The notes below the pieces were generated by a model, which was not told the DNA's origin, made no database searches, and was given only the letters and a program-made list of their open reading frames with translations. A stretch of 64,000 nt of DNA from an uncultured Collinsella sp. (GTDB lineage: Bacteria; Actinomycetota; Coriobacteriia; Coriobacteriales; Coriobacteriaceae): the NCBI GenBank assembly GCA_934643145.1, contig CAKUBM010000010.1, positions 18,833-82,832 on the forward strand. Direction: 5' to 3'. The first letter of the stretch is position 1; the number at the start of each line of letters is the position of its first letter. The position numbers and the translations under genes are program-made. Of the stretch, positions 27,421-35,370 are shown piece by piece.

Positions 27421-28167
27421 CTCCTTTCCCCTTGGTTCGATGGAAACAATTCTGAAGTGCAGGCCTATGTTCCGGTAAATGATTATTTAGCTGAACTTGG
27501 AGAAGCCCTTTTTGCTCAAACAATTGAAGAGAACAAGCGAGAAAATCATTACCGTTCAGTCGAGTCATTCTGCGAAGTCAAGGGCGGTTAGAGGCTCCCT
27601 AAAGGTTCAGAGCTAATTGCAGAGGCAAACTCTCATCCATATATTCGAGTCCGCGACTTAAACAACGCTTCTGTTCTCTTACTCACTTCGGAAATGCTAT
27701 ATATCGACGATGAAACACGATCTAATATTTCGCGCTACGTTGTCAACACTGGCGATCTAATTGTTTCCGTTGTCGGAACGATTGGCCTTACGGCGTATAT
27801 CGGAAAAACGCTCGATGAGGCAAACCTCACAGAGAATTGCAACAAACTTACTTCGTTTAAAGGCGACTTTGCGGCGTGGTCGTATTTCTTTCTTCGTAGC
27901 TCAATGGGCATGGAAGCTATTAGGCTTGGAACTGTTGGTGCCGTTCAGACCAAGCTTGCATTAAAAAACATTAAGTCGATGAACGTCCCGTTTGCTCCAG
28001 CTTGTGCAATAGAAAGAACGACTTCGACGCTCAATGGTATTCTTGAGCTCATATAGGCTAATATACTCAAGTCGTAGGCTCTTGGCGAACTGCGTGACGC
28101 ATTGCTTCCCAAACTCATGTAGGGCGAAATCGACGTCTCTCAGTTTGGCGCTGTTCGGATGGATTAG
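27421..28167 (+). pseudogene. hsdS: Type I restriction specificity subunit, C-terminal half, with four in-frame TAG codons
   Basis: One frame runs through the central helix (NDYLAELGEALFAQTIEENK), the second target-recognition domain (SFCEVKGG, RLPKGSEL, NISRYVVNTGDLIVSVVG, GTVGAVQTKLALKNIKSM) and the C-terminal conserved region (ALGELRDALLPKLM, GEIDVS). It is interrupted by TAG at 27589, 28054, 28075 and 28120 and ends with TAG at 28165; no TAA or TGA occurs inside. The N-terminal half and hsdM/hsdR are absent. In active form it would help choose the methylation site. Decay is the simplest reading; the all-TAG pattern is discussed as a finding. Confidence 0.85.
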
Positions 28168-28196
28168 GTATAGAGCGCTATGGCAGGGGGGCGAAG

Positions 28197-29048
28197 ATGA
28201 TGATTGTTGTAAATGAATCGGCTGCTGCTTCATATCTATACCTAATGGGATTAACCATAGACGAAGAGCTGCCGCTTACGCAACACCTCTCTCTATTGCC
28301 GGCCACGTGCAAGGCCTCGCCGGACGACATGATAAATTCTATGATGAAATATGGCAGCGGAGATGAGACCGATTTAGGTGTCTTGATTGCCGTCCTTAGG
28401 AAAACTACAGCTCAGTTGCGCGTTGTTGGAGAGGGCAAAGAGCTTGCAGTTCGAGTTTGGAATGCCCAATCTGCAATAGTTCTATTGTCCGCGCTTTTGA
28501 ATTGCGAATTGTATTGGCATGTTCAGAGCGATTCGCGGACAGAAGATTTTTCGCCATGCTCGGCAATCAATGTTGTTCTTTCTACAAGGTTGTTCATTCC
28601 AAGAAAATTGAAAGTGATCAACGATTCAGAGAAGCAGTGGATAAGACAGCATTATCGGGACGCATGGGAACTGTTTGATAAAAACACGCGATTTGAGACC
28701 GCGGTGAATTCCTTGTGGAGCTACAAGCAATCGCTTCGACCTTCAGTTCAAATGGCGATTATATGGGCTGGGATTGAGTCATTGTTTGGAGTCCGGAGCG
28801 AACTTGTTTTTCGTGTCAGTACTCTCGCAGCTTTGTTTCTTGGAGGAGGCAAGCAAAAACAGCAAGAAATAAAGAAGCTATATAGAGCAAGGTCAGAAGC
28901 CGTTCATGAGGGAAAACAACCTTCTGAGTCTTGTGTTTCCGATTCTGCAAAATTATTGCAAGCGCTAATCTTGGAATGCGTCGAACGGGGCTGTTTACCA
29001 AATGAGGACGGTTTGCTTTTCGGATTCGAAGAAGGATCGGCTAAATAA
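28197..29048 (+). CDS. ApeA-like HEPN-domain protein (putative RNase)
   Basis: 283 residues. The C-terminal third has an ApeA-type HEPN pattern: MAIIWAGIESLFGVRSEL, then KKLYRARSEAVHEGKQPS, which contains the R-x4-H catalytic motif. HEPN proteins of this type are metal-independent RNases found in anti-phage and toxin systems. The N-terminal ~170 residues are unrecognised. GGGGGG precedes the ATG ATG start. It begins 30 bp after the hsdS remnant and overlaps the frame of the helicase remnant behind it, so it may be a late arrival between decayed restriction genes. Confidence 0.7.
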   Translation: MMIVVNESAAASYLYLMGLTIDEELPLTQHLSLLPATCKASPDDMINSMMKYGSGDETDLGVLIAVLRKTTAQLRVVGEGKELAVRVWNAQSAIVLLSALLNCELYWHVQSDSRTEDFSPCSAINVVLSTRLFIPRKLKVINDSEKQWIRQHYRDAWELFDKNTRFETAVNSLWSYKQSLRPSVQMAIIWAGIESLFGVRSELVFRVSTLAALFLGGGKQKQQEIKKLYRARSEAVHEGKQPSESCVSDSAKLLQALILECVERGCLPNEDGLLFGFEEGSAK

Positions 29049-29550
29049 TCATTTATCGCCCTACGAGTATTTGCAGATGAGACACCGATGCGTTTCAGTT
29101 GCATTGCATAGACAAGATAACGAAAAAGCAGCAAATCAAGAATGGCGATTCGCAAACATGGTTTATCCGGAGTTTTCACCAACCGCATCTTTGCGCGCCG
29201 CCTCAAATGAAACCCATAATGGAGTTTGGGCCATTCCAGAGTCACTTGCGCAAAGGTATTGCGAGTTTTTGGATCCAGTGATTTTGAGACGTAGCGTCGC
29301 CACTCAGACCGCGAACGCTTCATCGATCTGCAACTTCGGCAAAGCAAAGGGCCGAACATATGACCATGTTTTGATTTATCCAGTTGCCGATATGGCCTCT
29401 TGGTTGCAAGATGCCTCGACGGGCCTGAAGCCGCAGACACGCTCCAAGCTCTATGTTGCAATTACTAGGGCGAGGTTCAGCGCTGGCTTCGTGGTTGCTG
29501 ACAATAAAATAAATGAGCTTCCAGACACGCTAAGCGTCTGGAAGCCATAA
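29049..29550 (+). pseudogene. UvrD/PcrA-type helicase remnant (C-terminal domain)
   Basis: The frame reads RRSVATQTANASSICNFG, KAKGRTYDHVLIYPVADM and SKLYVAITRARFSAGFVV. These are the 2B/2A motifs V-VI of superfamily 1A helicases (…KG..DHVLI… and YVAITRAR). Walker A and most of the protein are missing, and the readable frame starts inside the end of the HEPN gene, so it is truncated. This C-terminal type resembles helicases of defence loci such as the GajB partner of Gabija, but the remnant is too short to assign. It ends in TAA at 29550. Confidence 0.72.
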
Positions 29551-30015
29551 ATCAATCACGTGTTTGTTTGTCAGCAAAAGCGGATCCCTACGTGAACCTA
29601 AAGACGGCCTTGATCAGCCATCCGTTGAACCTGGAGATGCACTTACCAGTCAACTTCATCCATATCACCCCAATCCTCTGAAACAACTCTCATGTCACCC
29701 TTCTCTGGCTGCGTCTCGGTTGCGCCCAGCGCCTATTTGGCTACTTCCGCTTGTATCCTGAGTAATAACCTCCGCTGCTGCAACCAAGGTGGCGAATTGC
29801 TGCCTTTGCCATATGGAACTGTATGTAAGTGCTTCGAGGTGATGATGCCGATCTCACTTCAATTCATGGACGCATCGAAATAATAGGGCGGAGTCGCTCT
29901 CTCGATCCCGCCTCGCAAACCCGAATAGTTCTGACTTTCCCGTTATCCGGAACATCTGGGGAAGTTCGCGTCCCAGTCCGGAAAACCCAATGCCTGAAAC
30001 GACGATGCCAAGGGG
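29551..30015. other. Stretch without supported genes
   Basis: 465 bp between the helicase remnant and the convergent minus-strand gene. Short open frames lack ribosome sites and recognisable motifs. No strong terminator was seen. Confidence 0.4.
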
Positions 30016-30588
30016 TTACTCGGTCAGCTTCTTGCATCCGTGCCAGGTCAAGGGAAGGGGCAGCCTGTAGAACGAGGTTGGCTCCATAGGGATCTCCTCG
30101 AGCCTTCCGTTGCCCCGCCGAACCCATGAAGTTCCGCTTGCGTCGGTGAAAGCCGTTTCGGGTGCCGTGCGAACTCCCATTCCGTGCCCTTCCGTCGGGA
30201 GCCATATGCACCATGCTCCAGGAGGAAGCGTGCCGACGCAGACGCGGTTGGGATAAGCGGGGCGGTTATCCTCACCTTTGAAAGAGGGGCCGGCCCCGCT
30301 AATCCCGACGCAGGTGACGATTACGTCGTAGACGGGGGACTCGCTTTCGTTTCGAAGCACGACGAATTGCCAGACGAACCGATTGTCCTCGGGCTGATCA
30401 GTTCGGTTTCGATCCCCTTCGTACCATGCCGATATGCGGGATGGCTGATGCCGCTTGATGTCGTCCTCCCTGTTCTTTTTGCTCTGGTTACTTTGCCAGA
30501 GTGCGGCAATCAAGGCCCCCAAGGTAACGAGTCCGATGAATGCTTGGACAATCAGATTGGCGATGTCTATATCGATGCCAAAAATCAT
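30016..30588 (-). CDS. Hypothetical single-pass membrane protein
   Basis: 190 residues. An N-terminal membrane helix (LIVQAFIGLVTLGALIAALW) is followed by a basic stretch and a beta-rich soluble region with FVWQFVVLRNESESPVYDV and VGTLPPGAWCIWLP. The pattern of one anchor plus an Ig-like or C2-like domain is common among actinobacterial proteins of unknown role. No clear ribosome site precedes ATG 30588. It is convergent with the helicase remnant. Function unknown. Confidence 0.6.
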   Translation of the reverse strand: MIFGIDIDIANLIVQAFIGLVTLGALIAALWQSNQSKKNREDDIKRHQPSRISAWYEGDRNRTDQPEDNRFVWQFVVLRNESESPVYDVIVTCVGISGAGPSFKGEDNRPAYPNRVCVGTLPPGAWCIWLPTEGHGMGVRTAPETAFTDASGTSWVRRGNGRLEEIPMEPTSFYRLPLPLTWHGCKKLTE

Positions 30589-30682
30589 TGGATGGTCACC
30601 GGCTCAGCGTCGTGGGGCGATAATTCTAACTCCGAATAATACGGCTTGATCGATGGTCGACGTTACGTAAACGTCAAAATGG

Positions 30683-30717
30683 GTTTGTCTTAACAGCCTT
30701 ATTTTCTTAAGACAAAC
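30683..30717. repeat. Perfect 11-bp inverted repeat
   Basis: GTTTGTCTTAA (30683-30693) and TTAAGACAAAC (30707-30717) flank 13 nt. It has no T tract on either strand, so an operator or recombinase site is more likely than a terminator. It lies ~95 bp upstream of the minus-strand gene start. Confidence 0.6.
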
Positions 30718-30751
30718 TTGCCGCAACGCCAATTCAAAGAGTTTGCCGTGA

Positions 30752-30873
30752 CGCAGACAGATGCAGTTGGTTGCTGAAAAGCGTGGTTATTTGGGCAGGA
30801 TTCGCTTCAAAACGCCCGTCGATTATTACGATCTAATGCAGCCTGTAGGGTGGATGTACTTCGATAAGCAGTA
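30752..30873 (+). pseudogene. Short gene remnant (C-terminal fragment)
   Basis: An open frame without a clear start reads KRGYLGRIRFKTPVDYYDLM and ends QPVGWMYFDKQ before TAG. It looks like the end of a larger protein rather than a free peptide, but the family is not recognised. It lies just before a terminator. Confidence 0.3.
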
Positions 30874-30942
30874 GTCGACATGCTCTGGTTTTGAACGAAA
30901 AGTCCCAGAGACAATCGATAACGATTCTTCTTTGATGATGCG

Positions 30943-30975
30943 AGCGGCGCTACCATTAGCAGCGCCGCTTGTTTT
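30943..30975 (+). terminator. Intrinsic terminator
   Basis: AGCGGCGCT (30943-30951) pairs perfectly with AGCGCCGCT (30961-30969) across a 9-nt loop, followed by TGTTTT. Confidence 0.65.
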
Positions 30976-31011
30976 CCGCTCGCAGATAGATCCCGCCATG
31001 TTGACCACCGA

Positions 31012-31302
31012 ATGCATCTTGACCGACGTGCTCGTACTCCTATTCGGGCACAGAAATTGGAGGCGCGGCCCCCAGCGTCTACTCAGCGAAATTCGTTAAG
31101 AAAGCTGACATCGAACACTGTGAACTCCGTCATCGAATCGAATCTCATTGACTGGGATGCGTTCATTAATGATGACTTTGATGCCTATTTCAAAGCTCGC
31201 GTCATGGCTTTGCTGGACGCTATTGAGTTCGCACTGGGCAAGTCCATCTCCGATAGGGGCACCGAGGAAACAGTAAAGAGATTTGGCCGCTCATTGGAAT
31301 AA
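31012..31302 (+). CDS. Hypothetical small protein, possibly a truncated gene
   Basis: 96 codons from ATG 31012, but no ribosome site. The second half (SNLIDWDAFINDDFDAYFKA, RVMALLDAIEFALGKSI) reads like the C-terminal end of a longer protein with a helical tail; the first ~30 residues look like non-coding sequence. It directly precedes the TIR-like gene by 42 bp. A 5'-truncated remnant is at least as likely as a functional gene. Confidence 0.4.
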   Translation: MHLDRRARTPIRAQKLEARPPASTQRNSLRKLTSNTVNSVIESNLIDWDAFINDDFDAYFKARVMALLDAIEFALGKSISDRGTEETVKRFGRSLE

Positions 31303-31344
31303 GATGCTTCTTAGCTCCGTTATTGGTTATAGAAAGAAGGCTTA

Positions 31345-32106
31345 ATGTCTGATTTTGAAATTTTGCAGCAGTTGTGCGAAACAGCAGACGAACTTTCAAA
31401 GAAATACATCAGCTCTAGTTCGCCTGACTTTAAAGCATGGAAGACAAGGGCGGACAGGCTTTTAATTAGGCGATTTGGAAAAGACAGCTACGAATTTAAA
31501 AGCTTTAACAAAATCAGCTACTCGTTGTCTTTCTTCACCTCCGGTACGCCCGACTCGGCTTTCGTTGAAGCCTGTGCGGACGGCCTGCGCAGTGCAAAAG
31601 CTGTGCTGGAGACATACCTTGATGAGTTTTCAGACGAAGGGGAAACCGGATCGACTGCAAATGTTGGAGATTATTCGAAGGTATTTATCGTTCATGGTCA
31701 CAACGGAGAGCTTAGAGAAAGGGTCGCGAGAATCATCGAAAGGCAGGGCCTGACGGCGGTTGTCCTAAACGAGCAGTCAAATCAGGGCAAGACAATCATC
31801 GAAAAGCTGGAAATTGAAGGCGATGCAGCAGGAGCGGTATGCCTTTTTACGGCGGACGACGAAGGAAGAGCCCAGGCAGAACAGTCGGAAAAGCCCAGGG
31901 CTAGACAAAATGTTGTATTTGAAGCCGGATACTTTATTGGTCGGCTTGGCAGGGAAAACGTTGCAATTCTTGTTGACAAAGGTATCGAGATTCCCTCCGA
32001 TCTACAGGGCGTCGTTTATACCGGAACAGACAGTTGGGAGTTCGGCCTCTTGAAAGAACTCAAGTCCATGGAATATTCCATCGACTTTAATAAGATGGAT
32101 ATCTAA
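31345..32106 (+). CDS. TIR-like nucleotide-binding effector (CAP12/Pycsar-type TIR domain)
   Basis: 253 residues. The N-terminal ~105 residues are helical. The C-terminal domain has KVFIVHGHNGELRERVARII, VVLNEQSNQGKTIIEKLE, AVCLFTADDEGR and RQNVVFEAGYFIGRLGRENV. This is the TIR-like fold of predicted nucleotide-binding proteins in bacterial immunity; the glutamate of FEAGY is the expected NAD-cleaving residue. AGAAAGAAGG precedes the ATG. The family is known to deplete NAD when activated by a cyclic-nucleotide or other sensor. No cyclase is seen next to it, so its trigger is unknown. Confidence 0.78.
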   Translation: MSDFEILQQLCETADELSKKYISSSSPDFKAWKTRADRLLIRRFGKDSYEFKSFNKISYSLSFFTSGTPDSAFVEACADGLRSAKAVLETYLDEFSDEGETGSTANVGDYSKVFIVHGHNGELRERVARIIERQGLTAVVLNEQSNQGKTIIEKLEIEGDAAGAVCLFTADDEGRAQAEQSEKPRARQNVVFEAGYFIGRLGRENVAILVDKGIEIPSDLQGVVYTGTDSWEFGLLKELKSMEYSIDFNKMDI

Positions 32107-32276
32107 TCCGTTGATCCCTCCTTTCACCGACTGGCAAAACGATTTACACCTAATTGTGGACATTGCCCACACGATTTCTCTTTGCTCCCGCATTGATCTC
32201 GCTAAACTATTAATTGCTGCTACCAGGGCATTTTCTGGTGCACATTCTATTGGCTCCTGCGAAGATCGGAGCAGGT

Positions 32277-33371
32277 ATGTTTGCTGCCAAGTCCCACACC
32301 AGCCGTCATTACATTCCGATTGTTGCCATGGCCTGCCTATGCGTTTTGCTGGGCGGGCCTTCTTATGCCGCTGGCGCGGAGAGCCTCATCATCGCGGGCG
32401 CGACGTACTGCGAGCCGGGCGTGTCGGGCCCCGGCTGGGCCTGGACCGATGCCGACCACCTGGAGCTTAACGGCTACGCGGGCGAGGCCATCGGCGCCGA
32501 AGGCGACCTGGTGCTAACGCTTGCCGGGCAAAACTCCGTGACGGAGTCGCATGCGCCCGATGCGGACATCACGCTGTGCGGCATGGAGGTGTGGGGCAAC
32601 CTGACGCTTCGCGGCACCGGGACCCTGACGGCGACGGGCTCGCAGTGCGGGATCCACGCTTCGCAGGCGCTCGTGGTGGACGGATGCACCGTCGATGCGC
32701 GGGCGGACGGGGCCGATATAACGGACGAGGCGGTTGCCGGCGTGATCGCAGGCGACATGGCCGTGCGCGGCGGCGGGCGCGTCGTTGCCGCGGGCGCCGG
32801 GTCCGGAGCGGGCGTGCGCGCCTACGGCATGTATCTGCAGGACGCGGGCCTTGGCGATGGTGCGGCCGGCTGTCGGCTTTCCGTCGACGCCTCGCGGCTC
32901 GATGCGATCGGTGCCGACGGCGGCGTTGCATGCACGGGCGGGTCGCTTGTGTCCGCGCGGTTTGTGACGCCTGTCGGCGGGGCCTTTGGTGCTGGCGGCG
33001 TGGTGGATGCTTCCGGTGCGGTGGCACCGCATGTGGTTGTGGAGCCCGAGGGCGTTACGGCGCTGGCAGGGGAGGCCGATGGGGGCGAGGTGCCGGGCGA
33101 TAGTGCGGGTATGTCTCCCGCCGATGCAAGCCCCGCTGCTGGAGAGCCCACCACAGGGCCCACGGCAAATCCCGCGCTGAAACCCGCGGCCACGCCAACC
33201 AAGACAACAACGACAGTAACCAAGACCACGGTGTCCACGCCTTCCAAGCCCAAGGCTGCAACCGCGACAACTGCGGCACTCCCCAAGACCGGCGACATCA
33301 ACTGGGTCGTCGCGTCCGTAGCGCTTTTCCTGCTTGGGACAGTGCTCTTGGCTGCCGCATGTTGCTGCTGA
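32277..33371 (+). CDS. LPKTG-type surface protein with beta-helix-like domain
   Basis: 364 residues. The signal peptide is HYIPIVAMACLCVLLGGPSY ending ..AAGAE. A repetitive beta-rich region follows (WAWTDADHLELNGYAGEAIG, GNLTLRGTGTLTATGS), then a Pro/Thr/Lys spacer, LPKTGD and a hydrophobic helix. The layout fits sortase anchoring to the wall. The C-terminus is odd: it ends AAACCC instead of the usual Arg/Lys tail. ATG 32277 follows GGAGCAGGT. A decayed relative lies at 34624-35307. Confidence 0.82.
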   Translation: MFAAKSHTSRHYIPIVAMACLCVLLGGPSYAAGAESLIIAGATYCEPGVSGPGWAWTDADHLELNGYAGEAIGAEGDLVLTLAGQNSVTESHAPDADITLCGMEVWGNLTLRGTGTLTATGSQCGIHASQALVVDGCTVDARADGADITDEAVAGVIAGDMAVRGGGRVVAAGAGSGAGVRAYGMYLQDAGLGDGAAGCRLSVDASRLDAIGADGGVACTGGSLVSARFVTPVGGAFGAGGVVDASGAVAPHVVVEPEGVTALAGEADGGEVPGDSAGMSPADASPAAGEPTTGPTANPALKPAATPTKTTTTVTKTTVSTPSKPKAATATTAALPKTGDINWVVASVALFLLGTVLLAAACCC

Positions 33372-33411
33372 GATGGCTGTCATTTGGAAGAAAGGATAGC
33401 TATTTGCCTGT

Positions 33412-33876
33412 TTGTTTATAGGCGCCCAATTATCGAAGGCAGAGGCCATACGGACGCGACCATGGGCTGAATTAATATGCGCTGTTATCTCTTTACTTGC
33501 AGCAGCCATCATTGGCAAGAAACAGTATTGCCAGAGCAGGTGTATGGAGGAATTCGAGCGTCGCCAGGACGAGAGAGACGAGCGTAGACACGCCGAAGGA
33601 AATAAGGCGCAGGTGGTCGAGTTTATCTCGAGGTATTACTCAGACAGAGGCTAAATTCCGCTTTGCGTTGTCGCCGCCATGCACAATAATCTTTTTTATT
33701 CACGTGAGATGTACCGGAACTTCTGTTGTCTCGTGCCGGAGGTTCAGAATCTGATTCTTAAATACTGCAATCTTGACTTGCGGGTCAGGGGAGAGGATGA
33801 CCTGTTCGTCCGTTGCATTGCCGCATCCGAAGCCACCCTCCGCGACCGGCGCTTCCTTCGCCCATTCGTTACTTGA
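33412..33876 (+). pseudogene. Membrane-anchored hypothetical gene broken by one TAA
   Basis: One frame reads an N-terminal membrane segment (ELICAVISLLAAAIIG), a charged helix (EEFERRQDERDERRHAEG) and FISRYYSDRG. It is then interrupted by TAA at 33652-33654 and continues in frame with IPLCVVAAMHNNLFYSREMY and ILKYCNLDLRV to TGA. The smooth continuation suggests a single nonsense change, probably from AAA. Function unknown. The start (TTG 33412) is uncertain. It is followed closely by the type III toxin-antitoxin locus. Confidence 0.55.
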
Positions 33877-33948
33877 CTCTGCCTAATTCTGCCTAATTCT
33901 GCCAAGTTCATTTTTTCGAAACCTCACCCATTTCCTTCATTACTTGGG

Positions 33949-33954
33949 TATACT
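33949..33954 (+). promoter_or_regulatory. -10 hexamer ahead of the tandem RNA repeats
   Basis: TATACT lies 12 bp upstream of the first 52-bp repeat, the right position for transcription to start at the repeat array. No good -35 match is seen. Confidence 0.45.
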
Positions 33955-33965
33955 TAAATCAGAAA

Positions 33966-34068
33966 TTGGTCGTAGGGCGCGACCAACGGAATCAAAAGAA
34001 AGCCCACTGAGAAGATTTTGGTCGTAGGGCGCGACCAACGGAATCAAAAGAAAGCCCACTGAGAAGAT
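33966..34068 (+). ncRNA. Two 52-bp tandem repeats, probable type III antitoxin RNA
   Basis: Bases 33966-34017 and 34018-34068 are direct repeats identical over 51 bases. Each begins with a perfect palindrome, TTGGTCG / CGACCAA around TAGGGCG, followed by an A-rich single-stranded-looking stretch. In type III systems a short array of such repeats is transcribed, cut by the toxin, and folds into pseudoknots that block it. Position before a terminator and a ToxN/TenpN-like gene supports this. It is not a CRISPR array: no variable spacer is present. Confidence 0.72.
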
Positions 34069-34107
34069 GCCTTCAATCTCTTTGGGTTGGAGGCATTTTC
34101 TTTTTCG
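34067..34107 (+). terminator. Terminator between antitoxin repeats and toxin gene
   Basis: ATGCCTTCAA pairs with TTGGAGGCAT (one wobble), followed by TTTCTTTTT. In type III toxin-antitoxin loci a leaky terminator at this place keeps antitoxin RNA in excess over toxin mRNA. Confidence 0.8.
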
Positions 34108-34117
34108 GAGGGTCTGC

Positions 34118-34543
34118 ATGAATTCTAAAATCGTCTTTTTGACAAACTCGTTTTACCAAGATCATCCAAACCCGCCGTTCAAAGAGATGGAACAAAAGCA
34201 AAATCGTCCTTACATTGTCTTTTTGGTCGAAATCGAAGGTCATACGTGGGCCATACCTTTTCGCTCGCATATTCGCCATGGGCACGCATTCTTTACCGAT
34301 GCCGAAAACAAATGCGGGATTGATTATTCGAAAGCCGTTGTTGTAGACAGGCCAGAATATATAGATCAACTGGTGCGTCCACACTTGCGCCAGAACGAAT
34401 ATGAAGCTCTCCGCGGAAATGAATTCGCAGTTCAAAAGGGATTTGAAAAATATATCAAGCTTTACAAGCGGGCTGTTCGATCGGGACATCCGCGCTATCA
34501 ATCGCTTATCAAGTATTCTACGTTGCAGAATTATGATTTGTAG
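34118..34543 (+). CDS. Type III toxin-antitoxin endoribonuclease (TenpN/ToxN-like)
   Basis: 141 residues. The sequence VFLTNSFYQDHPNPPFKEME, then NRPYIVFLVEIEGHTWAIPF, RSHIRHGHAFFTD, GIDYSKAVVVDRPEYI and a helical C-terminus match the compact beta-barrel of the ToxN/AbiQ superfamily, closest in style to TenpN (SH..H..GIDYSK pattern). These toxins cut RNA and are held inactive by repeat RNA. Ribosome site CGGAGGG precedes ATG 34118. The repeat array and terminator directly upstream complete the expected locus. Possible roles are abortive infection or island maintenance. Confidence 0.75.
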   Translation: MNSKIVFLTNSFYQDHPNPPFKEMEQKQNRPYIVFLVEIEGHTWAIPFRSHIRHGHAFFTDAENKCGIDYSKAVVVDRPEYIDQLVRPHLRQNEYEALRGNEFAVQKGFEKYIKLYKRAVRSGHPRYQSLIKYSTLQNYDL

Positions 34544-34623
34544 CCTAGTTGGAGCATAGTGGATTCAGGCTCCGCCGTATGCTTAAATCACATTCACACG
34601 AGAATAAAAGGAAGGGAGGCTAT

Positions 34624-35307
34624 GTGAAGGCCACAAAGCGTCCCTTCTTTTCCTGATTGACAGCCGGGGCCAGGCTCTCAGTGTGTCGGATCCCAGCTGG
34701 GCCTGGACCGATGCCGACCACCTGGAGCTCAGCGGGTTTTCTGGCGAGGCCATCGGCGCAGACCCGAAGCGGGCGTTCGCGTTTATGGTGTGTGTCTGCA
34801 GGACGCAGGTCTTAGCGATGGCACGGCCGGCTGTCGGCTTTCTGTCGATGCCTCGTGGCTTGCTTGGGCGGGTCGCTTGTGTCCGCGCGATTTGTGATGC
34901 CCGTTGGTGGTGCCTTTGGTGCTGACGGCGCGGCGGATGCCGGCGGGGACACGGCTGCGCATGTGATGATTGAACCCGAGGGTGCCACGGCGCCGACGGG
35001 GGAGACCGACGGGAACGACGTGCCTGGCGGTGGGACGGGTGAGCCTGCCGGTTTTACTGACCCTGCTGCGGGACAACCCGGTACGGATCCTGCGGTGAAG
35101 CCAGCGGCCTCCACGTTAAAGACGACCACGACAACGGCCACCAAAACGACGGTGACCATGACCAGGGCGTCCACGCCATCCAAGCCCAAGTCTGCTGCCG
35201 GGACCACGGCAGCGCTCCCAAAGACCAGTGACAGCAACTGGATTGTCGCGCTCTCGATGTTATTACTGCTGGGATTAGCGCTTCTAGGTAACGCATATTG
35301 CTGCTGA
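34624..35307 (+). pseudogene. Decayed paralogue of the LPKTG surface protein
   Basis: A good ribosome site (GGAAGGGAGG) and GTG are followed by a stop after ten codons. Then comes a segment matching the intact gene (WAWTDADHLELSGFSGEAIG), a large internal deletion, a frame change, and the matching C-terminal part (LGGSLVSARF, a Pro/Thr/Lys spacer, LPKTSD, and a hydrophobic helix ending NAYCC). The intact copy is at 32277. The sorting motif has G changed to S. Two copies flank the toxin-antitoxin locus in the same direction. Confidence 0.85.
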
Positions 35308-35370
35308 GATACGATCCAAGCACTTATCCTCATTCGAATACCAAACCTACGGACAACGAATCCGGTTTAT

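Noticed and set aside
28054-28167. Programmed read-through of a working HsdS
   Set aside because: The N-terminal half of HsdS, hsdM and hsdR are missing here, so a functional full protein is unlikely whatever the TAG codons mean.
33966-34068. CRISPR array
   Set aside because: The two units are identical over their whole 51-52 bp with no variable spacer, and no cas genes are nearby; the layout fits a type III antitoxin RNA instead.
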